Shown here: positions 1 through 7,357 of the stretch, piece by piece
Layout: every line of letters starts with the position of its first letter
Position numbering within the stretch: the stretch's first letter is position 1
Origin: Ramlibacter sp.
GTDB taxonomy: Bacteria; Pseudomonadota; Gammaproteobacteria; Burkholderiales; Burkholderiaceae
Direction of reading: 5' to 3'
DNA: 10,327 nt
Assembly (NCBI GenBank): GCA_014376915.1
Contig: JACMQP010000442.1
Span: 1-10,327, forward strand
Position numbers and translations under genes: made by a program
The notes under the pieces: model-generated
Databases searched by the model: none
What the model saw: the letters and a program-made list of their open reading frames with translations, nothing else
Told to the model about the DNA's origin: nothing

Positions 1-864
1 CACCCGGCCCGCCGCATCGAATCGGGTCGCGAGCAGCTGCGCCACCATGCTGCTCTCGCGCAGGAACACATCCTGTTCCGCATAGGGTGCGTAGATCAGA
101 CCGTAGACCTCCTGCACACCCGGCCGCTGCGCCGCGATGCCATCGATGGCGTTGCGCCACACAGCCTGCTGCGTCTCGAACACTTCCTGGCTCAGTTCGA
201 GCCGGGGCCGCTCCGGCCCGCGGGCCGTGGCGTCATCCTCACGCCAGGGCCGGTCGGGGAACTGCCAGGCCGTGAGCGCAATGATGCCGATCAGCCCGAT
301 TGCCAGAGCCGCCTGCCGCACTGGCGGAACGCGGAAGCTGGCGGCCAGGCGCACGCCGATGGCCACCATCCACGCGACGAGCAGCAGGTAAACCGCCCAG
401 GCAATCCAGCTGATTCCGGCCGGAAGCGTCGGCAGCAGCTCGCGCGCCTGGGCAATCGCCAGCAGCTGGGACACGGTGTTCGCTGGCAGCAGCGCCACCA
501 TCCAGAGCGCGAGCCAGGCGGCCAGACCGGTCGGCCCGGAGGGGCCCACATCATCCTTGCGTGGCAACATCCACCACAGCATCAGCAACAGCAGGCCGGT
601 CGCCCAGTGCGGCGCCAGCCAGCCGCGCAGATCGAAAACCGGATCGTCCGGAACCTCGAACCACGCCAGCGCGAGCTGGCAGGCCGAAGCCAGCACGATG
701 ATCCACAGCAGCTGCCAGGGACTGGGTTGCTCGCCCGCCAGCCGCGGCCGCAGGAAGGCGCCGGCGCGCAGGCCCTCGCGCAGCCAGCCGGCAAACGACA
801 GCCGGCCCCGTTGCGGCGCGGGTTGAAGGTCGATGACGGGATCGGGTTCCATCGGCGGCATCAT
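1..864 (-). CDS. Membrane-anchored C13-family (legumain-like) peptidase, 3' end cut by window edge
   Basis: The reading frame is open for 288 codons from the ATG at 864 to the window edge, so the C-terminus is missing. The N-terminal ~48 residues are soluble. About five hydrophobic segments follow, near residues 50-69, 84-100, 112-128, 150-173 and 183-201. From about residue 205 the chain becomes hydrophilic and shows the pattern that opens bacterial C13 peptidase domains: YGLIYAPYAEQDVFLRES, followed by a segment ending in RFDAAGRV. The catalytic His and Cys of the family would lie beyond the edge, so activity cannot be judged. The gene starts 18 bp after the fdhD stop on the same strand and is probably cotranscribed, though no strong ribosome site is visible and ATGs at 861 and 852 are also possible starts. 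C13 enzymes cleave after Asn or Asp, or act as transamidases; the substrate here is unknown. The family call is from motif memory. Confidence 0.7.
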   Translation of the reverse strand, partial: MMPPMEPDPVIDLQPAPQRGRLSFAGWLREGLRAGAFLRPRLAGEQPSPWQLLWIIVLASACQLALAWFEVPDDPVFDLRGWLAPHWATGLLLLMLWWMLPRKDDVGPSGPTGLAAWLALWMVALLPANTVSQLLAIAQARELLPTLPAGISWIAWAVYLLLVAWMVAIGVRLAASFRVPPVRQAALAIGLIGIIALTAWQFPDRPWREDDATARGPERPRLELSQEVFETQQAVWRNAIDGIAAQRPGVQEVYGLIYAPYAEQDVFLRESSMVAQLLATRFDAAGRV

Positions 865-882
865 GCCACTGGGGACACGACG

Positions 883-1737
883 CTACGCCGGTGCACGCAG
901 CTTCGGGCCGGCCAGCTCCGGCTGCAGCGTCAGCCGCTGCTGCCCGGTGTAGCAGAGGAAGCGGCGGTTGGTGGCGCGGCCGATGGTGCACAGGCCGAGC
1001 CGCTCGGCAATCTGGTGACCCATCTGCGTGATGCCGCTGCGCGAGACCACCACCGCAACGCCCATCTGCGCGGCCTTGATCACCATTTCGCTGGTGAGCC
1101 GGCCGGTGGTGTAGAACACCAGACCGGTGGCGTCGGCCGCTAGCGCTGGAGCCATATTCATCCACATCCAGCCGGCGATGGTGTCGATGGCATTGTGGCG
1201 GCCCACGTCCTCCACGAACAGCAGCATCTCCTCGCCGCGGAACAGCGCGCAGCCGTGGACCGACCCGGCCGACTTGTACGTGCTCTCCTGCAAACGAATG
1301 GCGTTGACGATGGTGTAGAGCTGGGCCTGCGTGATCACCGTGGCCGGCAACCGGATCGAATCGATCTCGTCCATCAACCCGCCGAACACGCTGCCCTGGC
1401 CGCAGCCGGTGGTGACGACGCGCCGCGCGGTGCGCTCCTCGATCCGCTCGATGCCGGCGCGGGTCTTGACGGCGGCGGCGTTGGTCTCCCAGTCGACGGT
1501 GATCGACTCCACTTCATCGATCGCGGTGACCAGCCGCTGGTTGCGCAGGTAGCCCAGCACCAGCCATTCCGGCCGCGCTCCCAGCGTCATCAGCGTGACC
1601 AGTTCGCGCTTGTCGACATACACGGTGAGGTCGCGCTCGGCCGGAATCGAAACGGCTTCGTGCTCGCCGTGCTCGTTGACGACAGCGATTTCGCGCGTCA
1701 GCGGCGCGCGGGCTTCAGTGAGGAGGGGAAGCGGCAT
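883..1737 (-). CDS. fdhD: Formate dehydrogenase accessory sulfurtransferase FdhD
   Basis: A 284-aa protein of normal FdhD length. In E. coli, FdhD receives sulfur from the desulfurase IscS and sulfurates the bis-MGD cofactor before it enters formate dehydrogenase, in the cytoplasm. Family hallmarks are visible: VVTTGCGQGSVFGG around residues 107-120 (Cys112), the FVEDVGRHNAIDTIAG block, the FYTTGRLTSEMVIKA block and the VVVSRSGIT block. E. coli has a CxxC pair at the Cys112 site, whereas this protein has C-G-Q-G, with only the first Cys. The ATG at 1737 is chosen because the homologous region begins shortly after it (TREIAVVNEHGE) and a GGTGGG-like sequence precedes it; upstream codons in this frame are Arg/Pro-rich and belong to another gene's shadow. 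It sits 31 bp after the preceding gene of the fdh operon, as expected for a dedicated maturation factor. Confidence 0.95.
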   Translation of the reverse strand: MPLPLLTEARAPLTREIAVVNEHGEHEAVSIPAERDLTVYVDKRELVTLMTLGARPEWLVLGYLRNQRLVTAIDEVESITVDWETNAAAVKTRAGIERIEERTARRVVTTGCGQGSVFGGLMDEIDSIRLPATVITQAQLYTIVNAIRLQESTYKSAGSVHGCALFRGEEMLLFVEDVGRHNAIDTIAGWMWMNMAPALAADATGLVFYTTGRLTSEMVIKAAQMGVAVVVSRSGITQMGHQIAERLGLCTIGRATNRRFLCYTGQQRLTLQPELAGPKLRAPA

Positions 1738-1768
1738 CCCACCACAATGCCACAAACGCGGCTGCCGG

Positions 1769-2296
1769 CTATTTCTTGGCTGGCGCCATTTCGGCGGAAG
1801 TCGCCCGGTTGCTGGGCGGGCTGGTGGCGTTGCCGGCCGGCGAATGGGCACCCGAAGTTTCCAGCGGCTTTTCCGACGGCGCGTTGAACGCGAACGGGCC
1901 CGGATCGGCGCAGCCCACGGGCGTGGCCGGGCCTGCCGCAATTGCCGCTGTGCCGCCGGGAACAGCCGGCCGGGCGGCGACGTTGGGAGCCGACGCGGCC
2001 GGCGCGGCCACCGCCGGCATCACGGCGGCCGATGCCGGCCGCGCCGCGCTGGCCGCTGCAACCACCGGCATCGCCTTGCCATCCTTGCCGGCCGCTGCAT
2101 GGCTGCGATAGTAGGCCGCCACCTTGTCCTGCACCTTGCACAGCTGGAAAGCGTCGGTCCTGCCCTGCCAGCCGGTCTTGGCCGCGGTCTCGGCCGCCTT
2201 GGCCTTGGCGGCGTCGTCGAGCACCGGCGCCGGAATCTTGGCCAGGCTGGCCGCGCAGGCGGCGGCCAGCGCTGCGGCAATCCATACGTTCTTCAT
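1769..2296 (-). CDS. Small exported Ala/Pro-rich protein of the formate dehydrogenase operon
   Basis: A 175-aa protein of unknown function. It starts with a Sec-type signal peptide (MKNVWIAAALAAACAASLA, residues 1-19). A charged Ala/Lys-rich helical stretch follows at about 26-45, then a conserved-looking segment around residues 43-65 (GWQGRTDAFQLCKVQDKVAAYY) with Cys53. A low-complexity Ala/Pro/Val region covers about 75-126, then a short motif with Cys129 (GCADPGPF), and a disordered Pro/Ser/Ala tail ending in KK. The two cysteines could pair in the periplasm. The ATG overlaps the fdhC stop as ATGA, and GGAGAA lies about 8-10 bases upstream, which fixes the start. I recall similar proteins next to formate dehydrogenase genes in Burkholderiales, with no assigned role. 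A periplasmic accessory or assembly role is inferred only from position. Low-complexity composition makes spurious similarity hits likely. Confidence 0.8.
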   Translation of the reverse strand: MKNVWIAAALAAACAASLAKIPAPVLDDAAKAKAAETAAKTGWQGRTDAFQLCKVQDKVAAYYRSHAAAGKDGKAMPVVAAASAARPASAAVMPAVAAPAASAPNVAARPAVPGGTAAIAAGPATPVGCADPGPFAFNAPSEKPLETSGAHSPAGNATSPPSNRATSAEMAPAKK

Positions 2297-3492
2297 GCGC
2301 GTTGTTCTCCGAGGATGGGGGCGTCGGCAGCGGTCACCGGTCGGCTGCGCTGGGCCGGAACCCGGCCGGACTTGATGTCTTCATACCAGAAGGCGTGGTG
2401 CTCTTTGGCCCAGTCTTCGCCGACATAGCCGCGCCGCATCGCCGTGTACGCGCCGCGCATGCCGATGGTGCCGATGTAGATGTGACCGATGAACATGCAC
2501 ATCATCAGCAGCGTCGACACGTAATGGACCATGTGGATGATCTGCATCGTCTGGCGGTCATAGGTGATCCCGGGGATCAGCTTGTCCATCGCCAGGCCGG
2601 AGGATGCGACGAGGAGGCCCAGCACCAGCACGCCGCCCCAGAACACGATCTTCTCGCCGGCATTGAATCGATTCGACGGCGGTTCGTGGTTGGTTGACTT
2701 GCCGAACATGCCCCCGCCCTTCAGCAGCCAGTTCAGGTCACCCTTCTGCGGCCAGTTGCTGCGCAGGAAAGTGAAGAACACGATGATCAGCGACACGGCG
2801 AACACCGGACCGGTGAAGTTGTGCAGCGTCTTGAGGAACCAGGTGATCCATCCGAACAGCAGGCCGCCGATCAGCGGCAGCAGCAGGAACTTGCCGAACG
2901 CCATCACTAGGCCCGAGATCGCGAGGATCGAAAACGCGATCGCGTTGGCCCAGTGGGCCGAACGCTCGAACGGGGTGAAGCGCTCGATCCGGCGTGCGCC
3001 ATCACCGGCGCCGGCGTGGCCGATCGGGCCCTTGGCGAAAAAGAAGATTGCGATCGCGCCCAGCACGATCAGCAGCAGCGCGCCGCCGTACGGGATCAGC
3101 CACACATTGCGCACCTGGCGCCAGGCCTCGCCGGCCGTGGTCAGGCGCGAGCCCGGGTACTGCACTGGCGCCTGGATCAACACCCCGGCCTCCGGTGCTT
3201 CGCTCCTGGGCAGGCTGGAGAAGCCTTCCATGCCGTTGACCACGCCGCGCCACATCGGCGCGTTGTTACCCGGCTGCACGCGGTTGCGCTCGCCGTTGCT
3301 CTGGTCCAGGTACTTCGGGTCGGAGCTGGCGTCGGGTTTGACCTGTGGCTTGACGTCGAAGATGTTCTGGCCCTGGATGCCGCCCTGCGGCGCAGCTGCC
3401 GGCGGCATGTCGTCCTTGGATTTGTCCTGCGCCGATGCGGAAGCGGCCAGTCCGAGGACCAGCATCGAGGCAACGAGGAATGAACGCAGCAT
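2293..3492 (-). CDS. fdhC: Formate dehydrogenase gamma subunit, membrane cytochrome b
   Basis: A 399-aa membrane subunit that takes electrons from FdhB and passes them to the quinone pool through two b hemes. Residues 1-21 are a signal peptide with a likely cleavage after SASA. Residues 22-128 form a hydrophilic, presumably periplasmic region. A membrane helix at about 129-153 is followed by a basic loop and the FdnI-type cytochrome b domain (about 170-370). The four heme-ligand histidines of E. coli FdnI (His18, 57, 155, 169) have clear counterparts at His180 (FERSAHW), His224 (KTLHNFTG), His323 (HMVHYV) and His337 (FIGHIYIG), and the 14-residue spacing of the last two is conserved. Length is far above the roughly 217 residues of FdnI because of the N-terminal extension, which is usual for the betaproteobacterial type. 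The ATG is 2 bp after the preceding stop, and the stop overlaps the next gene as ATGA. Confidence 0.93.
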   Translation of the reverse strand: MLRSFLVASMLVLGLAASASAQDKSKDDMPPAAAPQGGIQGQNIFDVKPQVKPDASSDPKYLDQSNGERNRVQPGNNAPMWRGVVNGMEGFSSLPRSEAPEAGVLIQAPVQYPGSRLTTAGEAWRQVRNVWLIPYGGALLLIVLGAIAIFFFAKGPIGHAGAGDGARRIERFTPFERSAHWANAIAFSILAISGLVMAFGKFLLLPLIGGLLFGWITWFLKTLHNFTGPVFAVSLIIVFFTFLRSNWPQKGDLNWLLKGGGMFGKSTNHEPPSNRFNAGEKIVFWGGVLVLGLLVASSGLAMDKLIPGITYDRQTMQIIHMVHYVSTLLMMCMFIGHIYIGTIGMRGAYTAMRRGYVGEDWAKEHHAFWYEDIKSGRVPAQRSRPVTAADAPILGEQRA

Positions 3493-3494
3493 GC

Positions 3495-3719
3495 TCAGTT
3501 GACCTTGTTGTACTCGTTCTGGCTGTTCTGAGTGCGCGTCTTCAGTTGCGCCTCCCAGCTGGTCTTGTCCCCGACCTTCCAGCCCGGCGCCACGAAAGGC
3601 ATGCCGGTGCCCTGGAAGGCGGCTGTGTCCTGCTTGGCGTTTTCCTTCATCGACTGCGGCTTTTCGCCGCAGGCAGCCAGCGCCGCGACAGCGGTCATGG
3701 CCAGGATGGTGCGCATCAT
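3495..3719 (-). CDS. Small lipoprotein between fdhB and fdhC, unknown function
   Basis: A 74-aa predicted lipoprotein. The N-terminus MMRTILAMTAVAALAACG carries a lipobox LAAC with the lipidated Cys at residue 17. The mature part is only about 57 residues and polar: a Lys/Glu-rich start, then TAAFQGTGMPFVAPGWKVGD (about residues 32-51), then SWEAQLKTRTQNSQNEYNKVN. No catalytic motif or cofactor ligand is visible, and the only Cys is the lipidated one. Its ATG overlaps the fdhB stop (ATGA) and its stop is 2 bp before fdhC, so it is embedded between two structural subunit genes and very probably made with them. A role as a small accessory subunit or assembly factor of the membrane complex is inferred from this position alone. 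A second in-frame ATG lies one codon further in. Confidence 0.82.
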   Translation of the reverse strand: MMRTILAMTAVAALAACGEKPQSMKENAKQDTAAFQGTGMPFVAPGWKVGDKTSWEAQLKTRTQNSQNEYNKVN

Positions 3720-4333
3720 GATTTGCCTCCCGCCGGCTGGCCGGCCTGCTTCGAGCCGTAAGCCGTGCCCCAGCCCCAGACCTCGGCACCCTTGCCGCGC
3801 TTGACCACCCGGTTGCGGAAGATGTCGGCCACCACGTCGCCGTCGCCGGCCAGCAGGGCCTTGGTCGAGCACATCTCGGCGCAGGCTGGCAGCTTGCCTT
3901 CGGCCAGCCGGTTGCGGCCGTATTTCTCGAACTCCGCCTCGCTGCCGTTGACCTCCGGGCCGCCGGCGCAGAAAGTGCACTTGTCCATCTTGCCGCGCAC
4001 GCCGAAGGTGCCAGCCGACGGGAACTGCGGCGCGCCGAACGGGCAGGCGTAGGCGCAGTAGCCGCAGCCGATACAGATGTCCTTGTCGTGCAGAACCACG
4101 CCTTCGTCGGTGCGGTAGAAGCAATTGACCGGGCACACCGCCATGCATGGAGCATCGGAGCAGTGCATGCAGGCCACAGAGACCGAGCGCTCGCCGGGCA
4201 CGCCGTCGTTGAGCGTCACCACCCGGCGGCGGTTCACTCCCCAGGGAACCTCATGCTCGTTCTTGCACGCCGTGACGCAGCCGTTGCATTCGATGCAGCG
4301 CTCCGAGTCGCAGATAAATTTCATTCTTGCCAT
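3716..4333 (-). CDS. fdhB: Formate dehydrogenase beta subunit, 4x[4Fe-4S] ferredoxin protein
   Basis: A 205-aa electron-transfer subunit carrying electrons from the catalytic FdhA to cytochrome b FdhC. Four cluster-binding sets are visible: Cys13/16/19/23, Cys55/58/63/67, Cys87/90/93/97, and the Cys119/122...151/155 set with a loop insert. As in the family, the sets presumably exchange their last Cys in pairs. The protein has no Tat or Sec signal, so it would be co-exported with FdhA's Tat signal. Unlike E. coli FdnH (about 294 aa), it lacks a C-terminal membrane helix and ends in a Gly/Lys-rich tail, so attachment must come from contact with FdhC or another partner. The start at 4333 is preceded by GGGGA with a suitable gap; an ATG at 4324 is an alternative. 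It lies 15 bp after fdhA and overlaps the lipoprotein gene by 4 bp. Confidence 0.95.
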   Translation of the reverse strand: MARMKFICDSERCIECNGCVTACKNEHEVPWGVNRRRVVTLNDGVPGERSVSVACMHCSDAPCMAVCPVNCFYRTDEGVVLHDKDICIGCGYCAYACPFGAPQFPSAGTFGVRGKMDKCTFCAGGPEVNGSEAEFEKYGRNRLAEGKLPACAEMCSTKALLAGDGDVVADIFRNRVVKRGKGAEVWGWGTAYGSKQAGQPAGGKS

Positions 4334-4348
4334 GTCGGTCCCCTAGTC

Positions 4349-7336
4349 TTAAGCAACGGCGCGTTCGATATTGCAGATGGTTGTCTTGGTTTCCTGCATC
4401 ATCGTCACGCTGTCATAACCGTAGGTGGTCGCGGTGTTCACCGCTTCGCCCCGCACCACGGGAGCCGCGCCGTTCGGGTAGTACGCCAGCATGTCGGCTC
4501 CCTGCCAGCGGCCGGCGAAATGGAACGGCATCCAGCAGGTGTCGGGGCCGACCCGCTCGGTCACCATCGCCTGCACGTTGATCCTGCCGCCGGTCGGGGT
4601 CACCAGCCAGACGCGCTCGCCGTTGCGGATGCCACGCTCTCCGGCGGCCTTCGGGTTGATCTCGACGAACGCTTCCTGCTGCAGCTCGGCCAGCCAGGGG
4701 TTGGAGCGGGTTTCGTCGCCGCCGCCCTCGTACTCGGTCAGCCGCCCGGAGGTGAGGATCAGCGGGAACCTGGTGGCGACCTTGTCCGTCAGGTTTTTCT
4801 CCTGGATGGTCTTGTACAGCGTCGGCAGCCTCCAGAAGGCCCTCTTGTCGTCGTGCGTCGGGTACTTCACAACCAGGTCAGGGCGGGTGCTGTAGAGCGC
4901 CTCGCGATGCTGCGGAATCGCGTCCGGAAAGTTCCAGACCACGGCCCGCGCCTTGGCATTGCCGAACACATGGCAGCCGTGGTTCTTCATGGTCACCCGG
5001 ATGATGCCGCCGGAGTTGTCGGTCTTCCAGTTCTTGCCTTCGGCCAGCGTCTTTTCGACGTCGGTCAACTCGTCCCACCAGCCCAGCTTCTTGAGCAGCA
5101 CATGGTCGAATTCGGGGTAGCCGGTCTGGATGTCGGCGCCCAGCGAGGCCGAGCCGTCCTCGGCCAGCAGGTTGACACCATTGCGCTCGACACCGAAATT
5201 GGCGCGGAAGTTGCCGCCCCCGTCCATCACGTGTTTGGAGGTGTCGTACAGGTTGGCCGAGCCGGGATGCTTGAGCTCAGGAGTGCCGTAACACGGCCAG
5301 GGCAGGCCGAAATAGTCACCCGTCAGGTCGTATCCCGTCTCTTTGTCCCGGCCGCCCTTTGACTTGAGCGTCTTGACATCGAAATTGGCCATGTTGCGCA
5401 TGTGGGCCTTGAGCCGCTCGGGGCTCTGCCCGGTGTAGCCGATGCTCCAGCACGATCGGTTGATCTCGCGCAGGATGTCCTCGGGCACCGGCTCGTCCAT
5501 GCCCTTGACCTTCTGCAGCTTGTAGTTGCCGACCAGTTCCTTGCCGAAGCCGAGTTTCTGGGCGAACTGGTACATGATCATGTGGTCGGGGCGGCTCTCC
5601 CACAGCGGCTCGATCACTTTCTCGCGCCACTGCAGCGAGCGGTTGGACGCCGTGACCGAACCGCTGGTCTCGAACTGCGTGGCCGCCGGCAGCAGGTACA
5701 CCGCGCGGTTCTTGTTGAGGTCTTCCGGGCGCCCGGGCATCGCGGCCATAGCGGCAGTGGCGGACGGATACGGGTCCACCACCACCAGCAGATCCAGCAT
5801 GTCCATGGCCTGCTTCATCTCCAGACCACGGGTCTGCGAGTTCGGCGCATGGCCCCAGTACACGACCGCGCGCAGGTTCGAGTCCTGGTCGATCATCTCG
5901 TTCTTTTCCATCACGCCGTCGATCCAGCGCGAGACAGTGATGCCGGGCTTGCTCATCATTCCGGGAGTGGCGAAGCGGCTCTTGAGCCATTCGTAGTCGA
6001 TGCCCCAGACCTTGGCAAAGTGGCGCCATGAGCCCTCGACAAGGCCGTAGTAGCCCGGCAGCGAATCCGGGTTGGGTCCGACGTCGGTCGCGCCCTGCAC
6101 GTTGTCATGGCCGCGGAAGATGTTGGCGCCTCCGCCCGACACCCCGATATTTCCGAGCGCAAGCTGCAAGATGCACGATGCGCGCACGACCGCGTTGCCG
6201 GTCGTGTGCTGGGTCTGGCCCATGCACCAGACGATGGTCGACGGCCGGTTCATGGCCATCATCTGCGCAACCTTGAACACCTGTGCTTCAGGCACGCCAC
6301 AGGCCTCCTCGACCTTGTCCGGCGTCCACTTGGCCATCACGTCCTTCTTGACGTCCTCCATGCCGTAGACGCGGTCGTTGACGTACTTCTTGTCTTCCCA
6401 GCCGTTGGCGAAGATGTGGTACAGCACGCCGAACAGGAACGGGATGTCCGAGCCCGAGCGGATGCGGACATATTCGTCGGACTTGGCGGCCGTGCGGGTG
6501 AAGCGCGGATCCACCACGATCATCTTGCAACCGTTCTCCTTGGAGTGCAGCATGTGCAGCATGCTGACGGGGTGGGCTTCGGCGGCGTTGGAGCCGATGT
6601 ACAACGCGCACTTGCTGTTCTGCATGTCGTTGTACGAATTGGTCATGGCGCCGTAGCCCCATGTGTTGGCGACCCCGGCGACCGTGGTCGAGTGGCAGAT
6701 GCGCGCCTGGTGGTCGCAGTTGTTGCTGCCCCACAGGCTGACGAACTTGCGCATCAGGTACGCCTGCTCGTTGCTGTGCTTGGACGAGCCGATCCAGTAC
6801 ACCGAGTCCGGGCCGCTGGTCTTGCGCAGTTCCAGCATCTTGGCGCTGATCTCGCTGAGGGCAGTGTCCCAACTGATGCGCTCGTATTTGCCGTTGACCA
6901 GCTTCATCGGGTAACGCAGCCGAAACTCACCGTGGCCGTGCTCGCGGATGGCCGCGCCCTTGGCGCAGTGCGCGCCCAGGTTGATCGGCGAATCGAACAC
7001 CGGCTCCTGCCGTACCCAGACGCCGTTCTCGACGACAGCGTCGACCGCGCAGCCGACAGAGCAGTGACTGCAGACGGTGCGCTTCACCTCGATCTTGCCG
7101 GCGCCGATGGCGACGCTCTTGCCTTGCGCAGCGCCCGCCTTCTTGACCAGCGCCAGTTGTGAGGCGGCGATGCCGACCCCCACCCCGAGGCCGGAGCGGC
7201 GCAGGAACGCGCGCCGGTCCATCGTCGGCAGGGCGTTGGACAGCCCACGCTGCAGGCTGTGCAGGAACGGTGAGCGCACAGCCCCGGCCAGACGCACGCC
7301 AGCGTCAGCGGTGCTTGATTTCTTGGTCAGCAACAT
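4349..7336 (-). CDS. fdhA: Formate dehydrogenase alpha subunit, Tat-exported molybdopterin catalytic subunit
   Basis: A 995-aa catalytic subunit that oxidises formate to CO2 at a bis-MGD Mo or W centre. A Tat signal has Arg41-Arg42 in DRRAFLRRSG followed by a hydrophobic stretch and ends near KKAGAAQG (about residues 64-72), placing the enzyme in the periplasm. The N-terminal [4Fe-4S] site is Cys89, Cys92, Cys96 and Cys124, followed by Lys126, which sits between cluster and pterin in this family. The Mo ligand is Cys214 in ARICHSTTVAG, with the conserved His215 beside it; E. coli FdnG has selenocysteine there, so this is a Cys-type enzyme. Residues about 370-420 (WCMGQTQHTTGN, then GGGANIFRGHDNVQGATDVG) are the cofactor-binding core, and the C-terminal MopB domain starts near 856 (RFPLILTSGR). 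The start at ATG 7336 has GGAGAA six bases upstream; an in-frame TTG at 7351 has no such site. An unusually long 38-residue segment precedes the Tat motif. Confidence 0.97.
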   Translation of the reverse strand: MLLTKKSSTADAGVRLAGAVRSPFLHSLQRGLSNALPTMDRRAFLRRSGLGVGVGIAASQLALVKKAGAAQGKSVAIGAGKIEVKRTVCSHCSVGCAVDAVVENGVWVRQEPVFDSPINLGAHCAKGAAIREHGHGEFRLRYPMKLVNGKYERISWDTALSEISAKMLELRKTSGPDSVYWIGSSKHSNEQAYLMRKFVSLWGSNNCDHQARICHSTTVAGVANTWGYGAMTNSYNDMQNSKCALYIGSNAAEAHPVSMLHMLHSKENGCKMIVVDPRFTRTAAKSDEYVRIRSGSDIPFLFGVLYHIFANGWEDKKYVNDRVYGMEDVKKDVMAKWTPDKVEEACGVPEAQVFKVAQMMAMNRPSTIVWCMGQTQHTTGNAVVRASCILQLALGNIGVSGGGANIFRGHDNVQGATDVGPNPDSLPGYYGLVEGSWRHFAKVWGIDYEWLKSRFATPGMMSKPGITVSRWIDGVMEKNEMIDQDSNLRAVVYWGHAPNSQTRGLEMKQAMDMLDLLVVVDPYPSATAAMAAMPGRPEDLNKNRAVYLLPAATQFETSGSVTASNRSLQWREKVIEPLWESRPDHMIMYQFAQKLGFGKELVGNYKLQKVKGMDEPVPEDILREINRSCWSIGYTGQSPERLKAHMRNMANFDVKTLKSKGGRDKETGYDLTGDYFGLPWPCYGTPELKHPGSANLYDTSKHVMDGGGNFRANFGVERNGVNLLAEDGSASLGADIQTGYPEFDHVLLKKLGWWDELTDVEKTLAEGKNWKTDNSGGIIRVTMKNHGCHVFGNAKARAVVWNFPDAIPQHREALYSTRPDLVVKYPTHDDKRAFWRLPTLYKTIQEKNLTDKVATRFPLILTSGRLTEYEGGGDETRSNPWLAELQQEAFVEINPKAAGERGIRNGERVWLVTPTGGRINVQAMVTERVGPDTCWMPFHFAGRWQGADMLAYYPNGAAPVVRGEAVNTATTYGYDSVTMMQETKTTICNIERAVA

Positions 7337-7340
7337 GAAG

Positions 7341-7346
7341 TTCTCC
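7341..7346 (-). promoter_or_regulatory. Ribosome binding site of fdhA
   Basis: The minus strand reads GGAGAACTTCATG, a strong Shine-Dalgarno sequence correctly spaced from the ATG at 7336. It decides that start over the in-frame TTG at 7351, which would include the ribosome site itself in the coding region. It lies in the 21-bp gap after the preceding gene. Confidence 0.8.
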
Positions 7347-7357
7347 AGCAAACGCAG

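Noticed and set aside
1738..1768. Possible terminator between the exported protein gene and fdhD
   Set aside because: No stable stem followed by a T run is visible on the minus strand in this short gap.
2050..2090. GCC/GGC-rich repeats within the exported protein gene
   Set aside because: These reflect Ala/Pro codon runs in a low-complexity linker, not a distinct DNA repeat element.
3493..4155. Apparent in-frame extension of fdhC far upstream through fdhB
   Set aside because: The frame happens to stay open through fdhB and the lipoprotein gene, but the signal peptide at 3492 and the homology mark the real start.
4088..5362. 424-codon open frame on the plus strand opposite fdhA and fdhB
   Set aside because: It lies antisense to two certain genes, its His/Arg/Val/Gly-rich composition is what an opposite-strand reading of GC-rich coding DNA gives, and it shows no recognisable domain.
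6107..7162. 351-codon open frame on the plus strand opposite fdhA
   Set aside because: The fdhA strand carries all the family motifs here, so this is an opposite-strand shadow typical of high GC.
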